A DNA stretch of 60,149 bases from an uncultured Clostridia bacterium (GTDB lineage: Bacteria > Bacillota > Clostridia > Oscillospirales > CAG-272). The notes below the pieces were generated by a model that did not search any database, had not been told where the DNA came from, and saw only the letters and a program-made list of their open reading frames with translations. The position numbers were made by a program, and so were the translations under genes. Within the stretch, counting starts at the first letter, position 1, and each line of letters opens with the position of its first letter. Of the stretch, positions 16,125 through 24,522 are shown piece after piece. The stretch covers positions 1-60,149 of the forward strand of contig CALXXF010000012.1 in NCBI GenBank assembly GCA_944392615.1, written 5' to 3'.

Positions 16125-18095
16125 ATGTCCCCGAATGAGCTTGCGTCAGGTATAGAGTATCGTCTCGTCGCTTCCGACGGATGCAGGGCGGATTTGCTCG
16201 GAGCTTTTCCGGACCGGCTGAGACTTGATTTTCAACTTCAGATACTGCGCTGTATAGGCGCGGTGTCTCCGATCATAGAAATATATGACGGGGATTGTAT
16301 ACAAGACCAGGATGGCAGATTGAGCGGCTCCAATGTACTGCGAAGGCTTCCCTTTGAGTGGTGCGGCGACGATTATGTGACGGAAAACTATTCCCTTTCT
16401 TTGGACCTCAGTGCTTATGAGGGTCTCCATTACTATTCGGTTATACTCGACACTGCACTTGGCAGACTTCGCATATCCTACAATCCCGACTCTTACAGGG
16501 CAAAGGTGACGTATGCCTCCGAACCGTACGAGGCTTTCCAGCTTCTTGTATATTCATCTGACTTCAGGACGCCGGATTGGTTCAAGGGCGGCATCATGTA
16601 TCAGATTTTCGTGGACAGGTTCAGACGCGCGGGGAATGTGCCGGTAAGGCAGGACGCCATATTGAACGAGGACTGGGACAACGGCATACCGCAGTATCCT
16701 CCATATGTCGGAGCCCCGCTTGAAAACAACATGTTTTTCGGAGGAACTCTGTACGGCGTCGCAGAAAAGCTCGATTATCTCGCCTCGCTCGGAGTCAATA
16801 CGATATACCTGTCGCCCGTATTTGAAGCATATTCAAATCACAAGTACGACACCGGCGATTATCTCAAGGTGGACGAAATGTTCGGGTCGGAGGAAGCACT
16901 CAGACTTCTGATCTCAAAAGCCCGGAAAAAAGGCATAAGGATAATACTTGACGGAGTTTTCAACCACACAGGAGTGGACAGCAGATATTTCGACAAGTAC
17001 GGAAGGTACGGGGGAAACGGCGCCTATTCTTCAAAGGAATCCCCGTATTACCGATGGTACGATTTCTACAGCTATCCGGATGAGTACAGGAGCTGGTGGG
17101 GAATAGATATACTTCCGAGTGTCAACACACGTGATCAAAGCTTTAACGAATTTATCAACGGAAAAGACGGCGTGGTCAGGCATTACCTGAGTCAAGGCAC
17201 CGCCGGCTGGCGTCTTGATGTTGCCGACGAGCTTGATGAGGGGTTCATAAGGAATCTTCGCGCCGCGGCTAAAAACGCCGTGCCTGATTCCATCATAATA
17301 GGCGAGGTGTGGGAAGACGCCTCCAACAAGGTGTCATACGGGAGGCGCAGGAGCTATTTCAACGGCAAAGAGCTTGATTCGGTCATGAATTACCCGTACG
17401 GGAATGCCATAATCGGCTATATCCTGAGCTGTAACAGCGCGTTTCTGTTTTCTACCGTAAAGCGCATATACGCGCATTACCCGAAATGCGTGTCGGACTG
17501 CAATATGAATATCCTCGGCACACACGACACCGCCAGGGCGCTAACGCGGCTTTCCGGAATCGGTGAAGAGGGCAGGAGCAACGAGCAGCTCTCTGTATCC
17601 AGGATGCCGCAGGACAAAAGACAGCTTGCCGTAAAGAGGCTCAAGCTGGCGTACTTTTTGCTCTGTGTGCTTCCCGGTGTCCCCTGCATATACTACGGCG
17701 ACGAGGCGGGCATGGAGGGTTACCATGACCCCTTCAACCGGATGCCTTTTCCATGGAATAATATTGACAAGGGACTCCTTTCTTTTTATCGCAGAATGGG
17801 AAAAATAAGGCGGGCGGAAAAAATATTTGCCGGTGGCTGGCTGCGCCTGTGCGAAAAAATGCCGCAGGGCGTGTTCGCACTGAGGAGATTTGATGGAAAG
17901 AACGAGATATTTGCGGCAGTCAATCTGTCGGGTTCTCAGGTCTCTTTTGAGCTCAGCGGATTTGACATGATGCGGAATAAGCCGGTCAGCGGGAAAAGGA
18001 CGATTTCAGACATGGGCTTCTGCCTCATAAAAAGAAAGAGATCTGAGGCAGATCCTGAGTGCAGGATGCAGCAGTTGCCGGATGTCAGAATTTGA
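16125..18095 (+). CDS. GH13 alpha-glucan hydrolase (neopullulanase / alpha-amylase type), cytoplasmic
   Basis: The start is ATG 16125 (MSPNELASGIEYR) with CCGGAGGAACACAC before it; a longer frame upstream runs through the inverted repeat and is rejected. The 656-residue protein has an N-terminal beta domain (about 1-140), then a (beta/alpha)8 barrel starting at WFKGGIMYQIFVDRF. All four GH13 regions are present: DGVFNHTG, GWRLDVADE (nucleophile Asp365), GEVWE (acid/base Glu394) and LGTHDT (Asp468). There is no signal peptide, so it likely acts on internal glycogen or imported maltodextrins together with GlgP. It lies about 500 bp after glgP and may have its own promoter. Exact specificity cannot be read from sequence. 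Confidence 0.9.
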   Translation: MSPNELASGIEYRLVASDGCRADLLGAFPDRLRLDFQLQILRCIGAVSPIIEIYDGDCIQDQDGRLSGSNVLRRLPFEWCGDDYVTENYSLSLDLSAYEGLHYYSVILDTALGRLRISYNPDSYRAKVTYASEPYEAFQLLVYSSDFRTPDWFKGGIMYQIFVDRFRRAGNVPVRQDAILNEDWDNGIPQYPPYVGAPLENNMFFGGTLYGVAEKLDYLASLGVNTIYLSPVFEAYSNHKYDTGDYLKVDEMFGSEEALRLLISKARKKGIRIILDGVFNHTGVDSRYFDKYGRYGGNGAYSSKESPYYRWYDFYSYPDEYRSWWGIDILPSVNTRDQSFNEFINGKDGVVRHYLSQGTAGWRLDVADELDEGFIRNLRAAAKNAVPDSIIIGEVWEDASNKVSYGRRRSYFNGKELDSVMNYPYGNAIIGYILSCNSAFLFSTVKRIYAHYPKCVSDCNMNILGTHDTARALTRLSGIGEEGRSNEQLSVSRMPQDKRQLAVKRLKLAYFLLCVLPGVPCIYYGDEAGMEGYHDPFNRMPFPWNNIDKGLLSFYRRMGKIRRAEKIFAGGWLRLCEKMPQGVFALRRFDGKNEIFAAVNLSGSQVSFELSGFDMMRNKPVSGKRTISDMGFCLIKRKRSEADPECRMQQLPDVRI

Positions 18096-18139
18096 AAATC
18101 AGACTGCCTGCCAAAAATGGAAAGGCTTTTTGGTGCCCG

Positions 18140-18207
18140 CCGTGCGCAAGGGCAGACCTGACGTGCGCGAGGGCAACCAACCGTGCGCAAGGGCAGACCT
18201 GACGTGC
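18140..18207. repeat. 27-bp direct repeat, two copies 41 bp apart
   Basis: Identical 27-bp copies at 18140-18166 and 18181-18207, beginning CCGTGCGCAAGGGCAG, separated by 14 bp that itself partly resembles the repeat. It lies in the 328-bp gap after the GH13 gene; the rest of that gap holds only a promoter. Confidence 0.85.
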
Positions 18208-18273
18208 AGAAGATAAAAATGCGGTCGGCTATATCTGTTTTCATATTTTGTTCATGAAACGTTAATTTTAACT

Positions 18274-18282
18274 TGCTATAAT
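18274..18282 (+). promoter_or_regulatory. Extended -10 promoter of the lipoprotein gene
   Basis: TGC-TATAAT (TG at 18274-18275, TATAAT 18277-18282). No good -35 lies at 17 bp, consistent with an extended -10 promoter about 140 bp before the gene. Confidence 0.4.
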
Positions 18283-18423
18283 CATGAAAAAGATTCTTTA
18301 AGCGCATCTTCACATGTCGGGGATACACTTGCGGAGAATGTCCTGCTTTGAAGAATATATCAACAAAATGGCCGCCGTTCTTATTACCGGCGGCAGGACG
18401 AAAGAACGGAGGTAGTATTCGTT

Positions 18424-19365
18424 ATGAAAATCAGAAAGCTCCTTTCGCTTGCGGCAGCGCTGATACTTGCGCTTTCCGCCGTATCCTGTTCATCCGATAC
18501 GGGTCTGACATCCGATACAAACGGACCCGGAGGAAACGGTTCCGACGACCCCACTGTCACCCAGACGCCCGGAACAAACGGCGGTGATCCTTCCTCGTAC
18601 ATACACGTCAAGCTCTTCAAGGTGGGTAAGGCAAACGCCACTCTTATACGTACTGCAAATTCCGCGGTTCTCATAGATAACGGCGACAATGAGGATGACG
18701 ACGGCAACGGAAAGTACGACGACGGTGAAAAAATACTCGAATACCTTGCCGAAAAATCGGTTACGAAAATAGATTATCTCATAGTTACGCAGTTCAACAA
18801 GAATCACTACGGCAGCACTCCCACGATACTTGAGGGAGTTGAAGTCAAAAACATAATTGAGCCGAATACGACAAAGACGGGCACAGCCTATGATTCGTAC
18901 AGAACGGCTGTGGATGCCTCCGGCATAACTCCCCAGGTCGTGAGCGGCGTGACCGAGATAAGCTGCGACGGGGTGAAATACACAATTTACCCGGCTGAAA
19001 AGGACGCTGTGGTCGCCGACCAGGACGAGTATTATTCTCTTGCAGTGTCGGCTGAGTACGATGACTTCAGTATACTTCTTTCCAGCGATATTTTCGGGGC
19101 AAGAATGGAGAGCCTCATAGCCTCTCTTGCCGGAAAGACCTTTGACGTGCTCCAGATACCCATGCACGGCGCTTACAACGACGGTATAGAATCTTTTATA
19201 ACGGCGGTCGATCCCGATTATGCGGTTATATTTGCTTCATACAACAACCCTGAGGACTCAAGAGTCACCAGGATACTGTCCGACAAGGGAATAACCTTCT
19301 ATGTCACAAAGGACGGCTCTGTTGAAGTGAAATACGAGGACGGAGTACTCAACGTAAAGCAGTAG
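18424..19365 (+). CDS. ComEC-like metallo-beta-lactamase-fold lipoprotein, metal site lost
   Basis: The 313-residue protein starts with a lipoprotein-type signal peptide (lipobox-like AVSC, Cys22) and a Gly/Thr/Pro-rich linker. The domain from about residue 61 follows the order of ComEC-like MBL hydrolases: VKLFKVGKANATLIRT, AVLIDNGD, IDYLIVTQ and a C-terminal IPMHGAYNDGIESF. The metal-binding motif, normally THxDxDH in this group, reads TQFNKNH (122-128), so His and both Asp ligands have become amide residues. Inserted just before it is a good EF-hand loop, DDDGNGKYDDGE (91-102). It is therefore probably a non-hydrolytic, extracytoplasmic binding protein, possibly stabilised by calcium. Substrate or ligand is unknown. 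Confidence 0.75.
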   Translation: MKIRKLLSLAAALILALSAVSCSSDTGLTSDTNGPGGNGSDDPTVTQTPGTNGGDPSSYIHVKLFKVGKANATLIRTANSAVLIDNGDNEDDDGNGKYDDGEKILEYLAEKSVTKIDYLIVTQFNKNHYGSTPTILEGVEVKNIIEPNTTKTGTAYDSYRTAVDASGITPQVVSGVTEISCDGVKYTIYPAEKDAVVADQDEYYSLAVSAEYDDFSILLSSDIFGARMESLIASLAGKTFDVLQIPMHGAYNDGIESFITAVDPDYAVIFASYNNPEDSRVTRILSDKGITFYVTKDGSVEVKYEDGVLNVKQ

Positions 19366-19905
19366 TCACATTGCATTTCCGGGAAGAAAGCCTGCGAAGC
19401 TCATACCTGCCTTTTCCGGCATCTCTTCTGACGCTCTCTGTTTTGCCTGTCCGGCACTTTACCCGCCGCGGTTTATTATACGGCGGGGGAAATACTGCGT
19501 CTTCACTGCAGGTATGTGACAGCTTCCGCATGCACCCGTCCTGCCCGGCGCTGCCCGGTATCGCGCCTGCCCTATGATGCAGGCTGTGGCAGCAAGTACA
19601 CTATAAAACAAGTATACGACAAGTAAAAATCGCGGCGGATGAATTTCCGCCGCGATTTTTGTCAGTAGTTGTTTTTACAGATGAAGCCCTGATAATTTTC
19701 TTGATGCAGACACCTGACTGTCGCTGAGCCGTTGACCGGGTATTAGTTTTCCTGACTTATCGTACGTATACTTTATTCAGTACAATGTTTTTGCGTTTGC
19801 GACCCGTGTGCGCATCTGCGGTATTGTCTGCCCGACAACACCCTTACTGCATTCCGGACATGCTGTACCGTGCATGCTGTATGAAAAGATTTGCTGCACG
19901 AAAAT
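19366..19905. other. 540-bp intergenic region between converging genes
   Basis: It contains a small hairpin (CCCGCCG / CGGCGGG, about 19462-19487) and one strong bidirectional terminator (19625-19660). Nothing else was recognised on either strand. Confidence 0.6.
19625..19660. terminator. Bidirectional Rho-independent terminator
   Basis: AAAAATCGCGGCGG / CCGCCGCGATTTTT form a perfect 14-bp inverted repeat with an 8-base loop, serving the converging genes on both sides. Confidence 0.85.
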
Positions 19906-21009
19906 TCAGCGGTGGCTGTTTCCGCCATCTGTTTTTTCATTGTCCGGAGGGTCTGATCTTATTACAGCTCCGGCTCTCATAACATTCATTCGCCTTGTGA
20001 CGAACAGCGAAGCGCTGAAAGATACGCAGAGCGAAATAAAGAGCATTGCCAGCCTGAGCCATAAGGAGGATATGAACATTGAGGCGGCAAAGGAAGCGAG
20101 AAACGCCGCTGAAGCGCAGAGAAGCGCTGTGAAAGCCCGGTTTTTGTTACTGCTCTTTATACGTATGAATTTCATCAGCAAGGCGGCAAGAGCAGAGAAG
20201 AGAAACAGCGCACCGAACAAAAGGGGCAGAAGGAGCGATACAAGCCCGTCTGCCGGATCGCCGGTCTGCTGGGTTATATACCTGTAATAGGATACTGAGT
20301 TTATACTCAGATCTCCGTCAGGGGACACGAGCAGAGTCACGATCTGAGGGATCGTGGAATCTCCCGCTATGTCTTTCCGGTATGTCCCGTCGTTGTGATA
20401 TATTTTGTAGCGGACATCGAACACGGCAAGGGAATACCTGTCATACGGTACATTTTTATCTCCCTCGCCCGCTGAAACCGATTGATATGAGTTGAATTCA
20501 ACGTCTATGTCGTATATTTTTTGCGGAGTGAAGCGGGAGTGCCCGCCGTTTTTTTCAAGGTAGACTTCGCTGAAGAAGCCGTCAAAGCTTCCGTCGGCGT
20601 CGGGGTATCCGGCAAGAAGGGCAGAGAAATAGTCGTAAAAGAATTCGGCAAACGTATCCGGAGCAAATTTCCCGGTGACCTCCTGACGCTGATTGTCTCT
20701 GGTATAGTAGATTCGCCTGTTCAGACGCATGTATTCATATATCGTTGAAATATCTGTGTCGTAATCAGGCTCGAAAAAGTAGCTGTCCGGAAGCTCGGTG
20801 ACCTCCGCCGCTGTGCTGTCTTCCGATTTTTCGTTCAGCTTGTCCTCTGCTTTTGTCAGTAACGCGCAGGCACATATCAGAATTAACAGGGATATGCATA
20901 AGACCGCAGCAATGAGAAAGGCAGTTTTTTTTATATCACATCTGCCCTTTCCGACGTGGGATTCTCTGCCGGTCAGTTTGTCGCCTTCCGGCGTGCATTT
21001 TTGCTCCAT
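19906..21009 (-). CDS. Multi-span membrane protein of unknown function
   Basis: The start is ATG 21009 with CTAAGGAGAACAT upstream. The 367-residue protein has a short polar N-terminus, one membrane helix (KTAFLIAAVLCISLLILICA, about 28-47) and an extracytoplasmic domain of about 200 residues rich in Tyr, Asp and Phe (DSYFFEPDYDTD, YSLAVFDVRYKIYHNDGT). Three hydrophobic segments follow near the C-terminus (LLLPLLFGALFLFSALAALL, AFTALLCASAAFLASFAASM, LAMLFISLCVSFSASLFV) before a polar tail. No catalytic motif or known family was recognised. It is a single gene between a terminator and the rpsF operon promoter. Confidence 0.65.
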   Translation of the reverse strand: MEQKCTPEGDKLTGRESHVGKGRCDIKKTAFLIAAVLCISLLILICACALLTKAEDKLNEKSEDSTAAEVTELPDSYFFEPDYDTDISTIYEYMRLNRRIYYTRDNQRQEVTGKFAPDTFAEFFYDYFSALLAGYPDADGSFDGFFSEVYLEKNGGHSRFTPQKIYDIDVEFNSYQSVSAGEGDKNVPYDRYSLAVFDVRYKIYHNDGTYRKDIAGDSTIPQIVTLLVSPDGDLSINSVSYYRYITQQTGDPADGLVSLLLPLLFGALFLFSALAALLMKFIRIKSSNKNRAFTALLCASAAFLASFAASMFISSLWLRLAMLFISLCVSFSASLFVTRRMNVMRAGAVIRSDPPDNEKTDGGNSHR

Positions 21010-21120
21010 ATGTTCTCCTTAGTCACATCACACGCCGTGACGGCATGTAGTTATACTGAATTATACCACCTTCAGCATCTCCATTAGTTAAAAATATGTG
21101 ATTATAATGTAAAAAAACTC

Positions 21121-21149
21121 TTGACAAAGGTTTTTTCATCTATTATAAT
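21121..21149 (+). promoter_or_regulatory. Strong sigma-A promoter of rpsF-ssb-rpsR
   Basis: Perfect TTGACA (21121-21126), 17-bp spacer, perfect TATAAT (21144-21149). Confidence 0.9.
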
Positions 21150-21171
21150 ATAAAAGCTCAGATGATGGGTG

Positions 21172-21204
21172 CCTGTCCGCATGCGCGCTTACGGCGCGTA
21201 CAGG
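21172..21204 (+). ncRNA. Candidate S6:S18-binding leader motif
   Basis: In the rpsF leader, CCTGT (21172-21176) pairs with ACAGG (21200-21204). Directly after the first arm comes CCG (21177-21179), unpaired on one side of an apical hairpin (GCGC-type stem). A stem followed by an exposed CCG is the hallmark of the S6:S18 motif, by which the ribosomal proteins S6 and S18 repress their own operon. The operon content here (rpsF and rpsR) fits. Judged by eye only. Confidence 0.45.
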
Positions 21205-21280
21205 TCGGGTACGCCGCATCGGCTCTCTACCGCGGAGCAGAGCGTCCGCGGTCAAAAGTCCATAGGGAGGTGTAAATAAT

Positions 21281-21571
21281 ATGGAAAAGAAGAATTACGA
21301 GTCTCTGTTTGTTGTTGACGTGACTCTCGGCGAAGAGGGCGTCCGCGCTCTCGTCGACAAGTTCCTTTCTCTCATCGCAGAGAACGGGGAGATCACACAG
21401 ACCAATGAGTGGGGAAAGCGCAAGCTCGCTTACGCAATCAACTACAAGACAGAAGGTTATTATGTCCTCGTAGAATTCAAGTGCGCTCCGAGTTTTCCGA
21501 GCGAGCTTGAAAGAATTTTCAATATTACAGAGGGAATAATGCGTTCCCTTGTGGTAGCTAAGGGCGAATAA
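21281..21571 (+). CDS. rpsF: 30S ribosomal protein S6
   Basis: The 96-residue protein starts MEKKNYESLFVVDVTL and contains the S6 core ENGEITQTNEWGKRKLAYAINYKTEGYYVLVEFKC, then FNITEGIMRSLVV. It binds 16S rRNA as a dimer with S18 in the small-subunit platform. The start ATG 21281 follows GGGAGGTGTAAATAAT. It is first of the conserved rpsF-ssb-rpsR operon, behind a perfect promoter and a candidate autoregulatory leader. Confidence 0.97.
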   Translation: MEKKNYESLFVVDVTLGEEGVRALVDKFLSLIAENGEITQTNEWGKRKLAYAINYKTEGYYVLVEFKCAPSFPSELERIFNITEGIMRSLVVAKGE

Positions 21572-21645
21572 CCGGAGCGGTGCAGCCGCATCACAGCATC
21601 CACGGTCGTTAAACGCAAAAGAAAACCGAAAAGAGGATTGCAGTT

Positions 21646-22119
21646 ATGGCTAATTTTAACTTCAATAAGGTGATTCTCGGCGGTCGCCTCACGGCAGATC
21701 CCGAGTTACGCCAGAATCCCAGCGGTGTCCCTGTGACCTCCTTTTCGATAGCGGTAAACCGCCGCTATTCGAAGAATTCGTCACAGCCTCAGGCAGACTT
21801 CTTCAATGTGGTCGCATGGAGAGCAAACGCTGAATTTATTTCCCGCTATTTCAGAAAAGGAAATTCCATTTGCATAGTGGGCACCATCCAGAACAATAAC
21901 TGGACAGATCAGCAGGGGCAGAAGCGCTACACGACAGAAATAATAGTGGATGAGGCTCATTTCGTTGATTCAAAAGGCGACGTGTCGCCGGAAAGCGCGA
22001 GACAATCGTCGGGTACTCAGTATACGCCCGACAGCTATTCCGCACCCGGATATTCGTCAGACGCCTCGAATGCTCCGAGATTTGAGGACATGTCAAACGA
22101 TGACGATCTTCCGTTCTGA
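21646..22119 (+). CDS. ssb: Single-stranded DNA-binding protein
   Basis: The 157-residue SSB has one OB fold (about 1-110: FNKVILGGRLTADPELRQ, FSIAVNRRY, FFNVVAWRANAEFISRYFRKGN, VVGTIQNNNWTDQQGQKRYTTEIIVDEAHF) and a Ser/Tyr/Pro-rich linker. It ends in the acidic tip DDDLPF that recruits repair and replication partners. It coats single-stranded DNA during replication. Its position between rpsF and rpsR is the usual one. GAAAAGAGGATTGCAGTT precedes the ATG. Confidence 0.97.
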   Translation: MANFNFNKVILGGRLTADPELRQNPSGVPVTSFSIAVNRRYSKNSSQPQADFFNVVAWRANAEFISRYFRKGNSICIVGTIQNNNWTDQQGQKRYTTEIIVDEAHFVDSKGDVSPESARQSSGTQYTPDSYSAPGYSSDASNAPRFEDMSNDDDLPF

Positions 22120-22152
22120 GCGGATCAACACTATACGGAGGTTATGATTCAA

Positions 22153-22473
22153 ATGGAAAATGAAAGAGAAATGACGGGCGCAGAGCAGCAGCCCGCCGAG
22201 GCAGCAAGCGCTCCTGCGGCTCAGCCCGCGGGAAGACCCGCTTTTCGTCAGAACGGTGTCAACCGCAAAAAGAGAAAGGTTTGCCAGTTCTGCGCAGAAA
22301 ATGCCAAATCAATAGATTACAAGGACACAGCCAAGCTTCGTAAGTTTATTTCTGACCGTGCCAAGATACTTCCCAAGAGAGTTACCGGCACATGTGCAAA
22401 GCACCAGAGAGAGCTTGCTATAGCTATCAAGAGAGCGCGCACGGTCGCTCTGATTTCCTATACATCTGACTGA
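22153..22473 (+). CDS. rpsR: 30S ribosomal protein S18 with an extended N-terminus
   Basis: The S18 core is clear: [58 protein letters not shown] (written here only to mark the conserved C..C..YKD and TGxxxKxQR features). Before it are about 35 Ala/Glu/Gln/Pro-rich residues not found in short S18 proteins. Two in-frame ATGs occur: 22144 has GGAGG only 2 nt away, while 22153 has it 11 nt away, so 22153 is preferred (106 residues). It forms the S6:S18 pair in the 30S platform. A strong terminator ends the operon 13 bp downstream. Confidence 0.95.
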   Translation: MENEREMTGAEQQPAEAASAPAAQPAGRPAFRQNGVNRKKRKVCQFCAENAKSIDYKDTAKLRKFISDRAKILPKRVTGTCAKHQRELAIAIKRARTVALISYTSD

Positions 22474-22486
22474 CAAAACGCAACCG

Positions 22487-22526
22487 CTCTCGCAGGTTTT
22501 GCAACCTGCGGGAGTTTGTTTTTTCG
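22487..22526 (+). terminator. Rho-independent terminator of rpsF-ssb-rpsR
   Basis: Stem CTCTCGCAGG / CCTGCGGGAG with short loop, followed by TTTGTTTTTT. Confidence 0.88.
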
Positions 22527-22728
22527 TTTTTATACTATGTTATCACGGGCTCTTTCGGTGCGGGTCATGTGACGACACACACACGGCTGCCGGTGACTGC
22601 CTCGCGTACAGTGCCGGTGTTTTACAGGCACGCCGCAAGGACCTGAAAGACAGAAGGCGTTCAAGGGGAGGGAAGGGAAAATCAAAAGACTTCTTGTTTA
22701 TCTGAAGGAATGTAAAATATCAATAACG

Positions 22729-24522
22729 GTGAGTACGATAGTCAAGGTAGTAGGAACTCTCATGGACCTGTTTATACCTTACATACTCGCCCATCTTCTT
22801 AACAATGTCGTGGGGACAGAAAATACGCGCCTCATTATTTTCTGGGGCGCGGTTATGGTCGTGTGCTCGATAATTGCCGTTTCGTTCAACATTATAGCGA
22901 ACAGGATAGCCTCGGCCATAGCGTGCGATTGCACACGCCAGATAAGGCACGACCTGTTTTCGGGTATATCATACCTTTCTTCTGCGCAGACTGACAGACT
23001 CACAATCGCTTCCCTTGAGTCAAGACTTACGTCTGATACCTACAACGTCAATCAGATGATAGGTATGATGTTGAGGCTGGGCATCAGGGCTCCTATACTG
23101 GTGGTAGGCGGTGTGATAGTGACGGTCACTCTCGACCCGCTTCTTACGCTCGTCATGCTTGCTACGCTCCCGTTCATATACTTCATTGTCAGGAAAACAT
23201 CGAGCGCCGGCATACCTCTCTATGTGTTGCTCCAGAAAAAAGTGGACGGGTTTACACGTGTGCTCAGGGAGGACGCCGCCGGAATAAGAGTGATAAAAGC
23301 CCTTTCCAAGACGGATCATGAAAAGGCGCGCTTTGACGCTGCAAACCGCGAGGCTGTAGATGTCGAAAAAAAGGCCGGGATCACAATGGCACGCATAAAC
23401 CCCGTCATGACATTTATAATGAATGCCGGAATGTGCGCTGTTATAGTTGCCGGAGCCCTGCTTGTATCGGGTGGCAAGAGCCAGCCAGGTACGATAATCG
23501 CGTTTATGTCCTATTTCACGATAATAGCTAACGCACTTATAAACATATCGAGAATATTCGTCAACTTTTCAAAGGGCAGCGCCAGTATGAAAAGAATAGA
23601 CGAGGTCCTTTCGCTGTCACCTGAGCTTTGGGTGGACTATGAGAAGGACTGCGCCGAAAATGAAGAGCGTGAAGGATCCGGTAAAGCAGCCTGTGAAGAA
23701 TCCGGTAAAGCAACCTGTGAAGGAAATAAGGAACGAACCGCGGTACGTGCGCAGGGAGCCGGCGGTAGGACGCCCTTTATAGAATTCAGAAACGTCACCT
23801 TCTCATATTCGGGAAAGGATTCGCCCGAGGAGGGAGAGGTGCTCAAAAATGTGAGCTTCACGCTTGAAAAAGGACAGACCCTTGGCATAATAGGCCAGAC
23901 TGGAAGCGGGAAATCAACAATAATAAGTCTTTTGATGCGCTTCTACGACGCCGACGAGGGCCAGGTGCTGATAAACGGCGTGGATGTCAGGAAGATCCCG
24001 ACAAAGAAGCTGCGAGCAATGTTCGGAGCTGTTTTCCAGAATGATTTTATCTTTGCTGATACTATAAGCGAGAACATCAAGTTCGGACGCGATATAGACG
24101 ACGACAAGATGATATTCGCCGCCAAGCAGGCTCAGGCGTACGATTTTATAACCTCCAAGGAGGGCGCCTTTGAGCATCAGCTTGAGATAAAAGGGGCAAA
24201 CCTGTCGGGCGGTCAGAAGCAAAGGCTTCTAATATCAAGGGCACTTGCTGCGGATCCCGATATACTTGTGCTCGACGACTCCTCATCTGCTCTCGACTAT
24301 AAGACGGACTCACTTCTAAGAGCCGCTCTTCGTGAAAATTTCACGCGGTCTACGACTGTGATAGTGGCGCAGAGGGTATCTGCCATCGCCAATGCAGATA
24401 AGATAATAGTTCTTTCAGAAGGTAAAATAATCGGAATGGGCAAGCATGAAGAGCTCTTGTCCGGGTGCAGCGTATATGCCGATATCAGTCGCTCGCAGAT
24501 GGGAGGTGCGGTTCTTGAATAA
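22729..24522 (+). CDS. Heterodimeric ABC exporter, subunit with degenerate Walker B (start unclear)
   Basis: Membrane domain (about 1-290), then an ATPase domain with Walker A GQTGSGKST (from about 389), signature LSGGQKQRL (about 492) and Walker B ILVLDDSSSALD. The catalytic Glu is Asp517, as in the degenerate-site subunit of BmrCD/LmrCD/TM287-288-type exporters. The first standard start codon is GTG 22729, which lacks a ribosome site. The frame is open upstream and reads IKRLLVYLKECKISIT, exactly where relatives begin M-K-x-L-L. The matching codon is ATC at 22681, behind GGGAGGGAAGGG. So either ATC initiates, a mutation destroyed the ATG, or translation starts late. An unusual linker (see repeat at 23674) separates the two domains. 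Substrate unknown. Confidence 0.85.
   Translation: MSTIVKVVGTLMDLFIPYILAHLLNNVVGTENTRLIIFWGAVMVVCSIIAVSFNIIANRIASAIACDCTRQIRHDLFSGISYLSSAQTDRLTIASLESRLTSDTYNVNQMIGMMLRLGIRAPILVVGGVIVTVTLDPLLTLVMLATLPFIYFIVRKTSSAGIPLYVLLQKKVDGFTRVLREDAAGIRVIKALSKTDHEKARFDAANREAVDVEKKAGITMARINPVMTFIMNAGMCAVIVAGALLVSGGKSQPGTIIAFMSYFTIIANALINISRIFVNFSKGSASMKRIDEVLSLSPELWVDYEKDCAENEEREGSGKAACEESGKATCEGNKERTAVRAQGAGGRTPFIEFRNVTFSYSGKDSPEEGEVLKNVSFTLEKGQTLGIIGQTGSGKSTIISLLMRFYDADEGQVLINGVDVRKIPTKKLRAMFGAVFQNDFIFADTISENIKFGRDIDDDKMIFAAKQAQAYDFITSKEGAFEHQLEIKGANLSGGQKQRLLISRALAADPDILVLDDSSSALDYKTDSLLRAALRENFTRSTTVIVAQRVSAIANADKIIVLSEGKIIGMGKHEELLSGCSVYADISRSQMGGAVLE
23674..23721 (+). repeat. 24-bp in-frame tandem duplication in an ABC exporter linker
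   Basis: Two copies encode GSGKAACE and ESGKATCE, differing at a few bases. They lie in a Glu/Lys-rich insertion between membrane and ATPase domains (about residues 316-331 from GTG 22729). The two Cys residues in a cytoplasmic linker are unusual. Confidence 0.8.

Noticed and set aside
18140..18207. Two-copy repeat with a spacer resembling a minimal CRISPR
   Set aside because: Only two copies, a 14-bp spacer that itself resembles the repeat, and no cas genes.
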